Source: an uncultured Lachnospiraceae bacterium
GTDB taxonomy: Bacteria > Bacillota > Clostridia > Lachnospirales > Lachnospiraceae
Direction: 5' to 3'
NCBI GenBank assembly: GCA_902803355.1
Contig: CADCPP010000028.1
Coordinates: 1-6,974 of the forward strand
Length of the DNA stretch: 6,974 nucleotides
The notes beneath the pieces are model-generated. The model saw only the letters and a list, made by a program, of their open reading frames with translations, did no database searches and was not told where the DNA came from. Below, piece after piece: positions 5,248-6,974 of the stretch (its first letter is position 1; each line of letters begins with the position of its first letter). Both the position numbers and the translations under genes were made by a program.

Positions 5248-6207
5248 TTATAACGTGACGACTTCCTCCGCCGGCGCCGGAGCGTCTTCCGCGGAGATGA
5301 AGCGCAGCACAGGCACAGCATCGATCTGCCCCGTCCGCGGGTCTCTTTTTTTATCCAGGGCAAATTCCGCTGTGATCCGGTGCCAGCTTTTGTTTTCAAA
5401 ACGCATGCTCTTGTCAGACTTGCACGGAAAGCCGTAAAACTTGATATCCGCGGCGCAGCAGGCCATGACCAGACGGCCGGGCACAAACATGTTTTTCGCC
5501 ATCCCGAAGGGACGGAAAAACTGCGCCAGAAAGCGGATCTTCTTGCCCTTGTAGCGCTCGGGAGACTCAAAGGCGTCGGCATACCAGGTGCCGTAATCCA
5601 CATCTTCCAGTTCGATGACAGGCGCGTTCAGGTCATAAGGAAGGTCTTCCTCTCCGAATTCGATGATCTTTCCGTCTTCGCCCTCAAAGATCACCTGGGC
5701 TCCGGGATTCTGCAGCTTTAAGGCCTTGCGGAAGGGCACACGGTTTAAGGACTGCGGGCAGCGGTTGACCACGACAAAATCGGACTCGATGAGCTGGTTC
5801 ATGAAGAGATTGCGCATATTCATCATGAGCAGTTCCAGGCTTGAGCCGTCTACCGTGGAATAGATCCCGGCCAGCCCCCAGCTCTTCGGGAAATCCTTTT
5901 TCAGAAAATCCTGAAGGTTCCACATGCCGTTGAATTCAATGATGATCTGGCTGGGAGAATACGTCCGCAGCAGGTCTTCACAATACTGCGTGGTAAAGAC
6001 CTCCGGGTCATCCGCTGTGATCTGCGTGATCCTGCGGTTTTTACGGTAAAGTTCGGGAAGTTCGTACTCTCCCTCTTCGCAAAGAACGTATAGCGTGGGG
6101 CCGTTCTCCAGCCAGTCCTGCTCCATCAGGGTATCCTTCACAAAGCTGGTCTTTCCGCTGTCCAGCTGTCCGGTGATGATATACACAGGGATCTGTTTGA
6201 CCGCCAT
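5248..6207 (-). CDS. CobW-like P-loop GTPase fused to a YcgQ/TIGR03943-like C-terminal domain
   Basis: A 319-residue cytosolic protein. Residues 1-190 resemble the COG0523/CobW (G3E) nucleotide-binding domain: Walker A GQLDSGKT (13-20), a second-strand IIIEFNG (88-94) at the Walker B/G3 position, and VVVNRCPQ (145-152) where the guanine-specificity NKxD should be. Residues about 205-308 lack CobW_C character and instead resemble the C-terminal domain of YcgQ/TIGR03943 proteins: a YKGKKIRFLAQFFRP segment, FVPGRLVMACCAAD with C250-C251-A-A-D254, then ENKSWHRITAEF. In other bacteria TIGR03943 proteins are coupled to DUF318-type permeases; none is visible here. AGGAGG (6212-6217), 4 nt from the ATG, overlaps the upstream gene's stop codon, suggesting translational coupling. 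A metal-related role is likely but inferred; the metal is unknown. Confidence 0.82.
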   Translation of the reverse strand: MAVKQIPVYIITGQLDSGKTSFVKDTLMEQDWLENGPTLYVLCEEGEYELPELYRKNRRITQITADDPEVFTTQYCEDLLRTYSPSQIIIEFNGMWNLQDFLKKDFPKSWGLAGIYSTVDGSSLELLMMNMRNLFMNQLIESDFVVVNRCPQSLNRVPFRKALKLQNPGAQVIFEGEDGKIIEFGEEDLPYDLNAPVIELEDVDYGTWYADAFESPERYKGKKIRFLAQFFRPFGMAKNMFVPGRLVMACCAADIKFYGFPCKSDKSMRFENKSWHRITAEFALDKKRDPRTGQIDAVPVLRFISAEDAPAPAEEVVTL

Positions 6208-6215
6208 AATGCCTC

Positions 6216-6974
6216 CTACAGGCTGAAGAGTTCAGCCAGCTTGTCCTCCTTCAGATCGCAGCCGATCACACACAGACGGCTCGTATAATCGGGCTGGCAA
6301 GCTCTGGTCTCGGCTTCTTCCGGCACCAGGTCAAACTGCTTCCAGCTTCCGTCCGTCATGGCCACGATGCCCTTTGCGCGGAGGATCGTTCCGTATTCGT
6401 CGCTCTCCTGCAGGGTCTTCAGCGCGGCTGCCAGTTCTTCTTCCGTGTACTTGCGGGACGTCTCGCGGCCCCAGCTGTCGAAGACCTCATCCGCATCATG
6501 TTCGCCGTGATGATGGTGATGGTGGTGATGATGATCATGGTCATGATGATGGTAATCATGCTCGTGGTCATGCTCTTCTTCATCATGGTCATGGTGGTGT
6601 TCGTGATCGTCGTCATCATCGTGATGATGCTCATGATCCTCATCATGATCATGATGGTGGTGATGCTCGTGTTCGTCTTCGTCATCATCCTCATCCAGGA
6701 GACTCAGATCCAGTTCACCGATCTCGCTGTTTTCCAGGGCGTTCAGGACCGCCTCTTTCTTCAGCTCGGTCCAGGGCGTAGTCACTAACGGCGCCTCGGC
6801 GTTCAGCTCACGGATCAGCGCCACAGCTTCCGCCAGCTTCTCATCGCTGACCAGCTGCGTGCGGCTCAGCACTATCGTAGAGGCGCTCTCCACCTGGTTT
6901 TTAAAGAATTCGCCGAAGTTCTTCAGATAGAGCTTCGCCTTTTTCACATCGACCACGGTGATCTTTTCCGTCAC
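6216..6974 (-). CDS. COG0523 (CobW/G3E) GTPase with His-rich segment, 5' end outside window
   Basis: The visible 252 residues are the C-terminal two-thirds of a CobW-family metallochaperone GTPase. The first codon seen is GTG at the edge, but the frame clearly continues upstream, because the P-loop half is missing and the protein begins mid-domain at the strand TEKITVVDVKKA. ASTIVLSRTQLV (31-42) is the NKxD position, here SRTQ. Residues about 93-160 are a His/Asp/Glu-rich linker with about 33 histidines, a typical metal-storage or transfer segment. Residues about 163-252 form a CobW_C-like domain (LRAKGIVAMTDGSWKQFDLV). Known relatives deliver or insert Zn, Co or Ni; which metal applies here cannot be read from the sequence. 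It ends 8 nt before the next gene, so the two are probably co-transcribed. Confidence 0.88.
   Translation of the reverse strand: MTEKITVVDVKKAKLYLKNFGEFFKNQVESASTIVLSRTQLVSDEKLAEAVALIRELNAEAPLVTTPWTELKKEAVLNALENSEIGELDLSLLDEDDDEDEHEHHHHHDHDEDHEHHHDDDDDHEHHHDHDEEEHDHEHDYHHHDHDHHHHHHHHHGEHDADEVFDSWGRETSRKYTEEELAAALKTLQESDEYGTILRAKGIVAMTDGSWKQFDLVPEEAETRACQPDYTSRLCVIGCDLKEDKLAELFSL
6495..6698 (-). repeat. Low-complexity CAT/CAC/GAT/GAC codon tract encoding the His-rich linker
   Basis: The DNA here is an imperfect trinucleotide repeat of His, Asp and Glu codons (His runs of up to nine, alternating DHDH, a DDDDD run). It keeps the reading frame throughout. Such tracts are prone to replication slippage in multiples of three, so linker length may vary between strains. 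Confidence 0.8.

Noticed and set aside
6495..6698. CRISPR-like or tandem-repeat array
   Set aside because: Repeat units are trinucleotides that encode His/Asp/Glu in frame with no spacers, so this is a protein low-complexity tract.
6498..6788. Plus-strand Met/Val/Ile-rich frame resembling a membrane protein
   Set aside because: It is the reverse complement of the His/Asp codon repeats, which gives Met, Val and Ile by default. The CobW-family frame is the real one.

Overview
The window looks like a chromosomal segment from a moderately GC-rich Clostridia species, most likely Lachnospiraceae. The basis is strong AGGAGG-type Shine-Dalgarno sites, several TTG starts, consensus sigma-A promoters, and gene families common in gut Firmicutes: an Alum_res/methionine gamma-lyase-like PLP enzyme, a PflX-type radical SAM protein, a cytidylate-kinase-like P-loop protein and COG0523 GTPases. 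The family placement is inference from gene content.

Left part (1-3952). A PLP-dependent enzyme runs leftward off the window edge. It is divergent from a cytoplasmic HTH-TPR regulator of RRNPP-like architecture. The 166 bp between them holds two opposed promoters and short palindromes. The regulator ends at a strong intrinsic terminator. The 3' half of that terminator stem carries the Shine-Dalgarno of the next gene, a COG1313 radical SAM protein starting at TTG. A small HTH regulator follows with its own consensus promoter, whose -35 box lies in the end of the radical SAM gene.

Middle (3909-4812). A cytidylate-kinase-like protein runs leftward and overlaps the small regulator tail-to-tail by 44 bp. 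Divergent from it is a very good promoter followed by a structured RNA of about 172 nt that I identify as 6S RNA (ssrS), the RNA polymerase-binding regulator. Just past its 3' U-run are inverted repeats that could compete with its closing helix.

Right part (4817-6974). A tightly packed leftward operon has three genes. In transcription order they are a COG0523 (CobW/G3E) metallochaperone-type GTPase with a large His/Asp-rich segment (5' end outside the window), a second P-loop protein joining a CobW-like N-terminus to a YcgQ/TIGR03943-like C-terminus, and a FlK-like hotdog thioesterase with a complete set of FlK active-site residues. Both GTPase-like proteins have lost the canonical NKxD guanine-specificity motif. 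I read the first two as a divergent metal-handling pair. The role of the thioesterase there is unexplained. No mobile elements, CRISPR arrays or tRNA/rRNA genes were seen.
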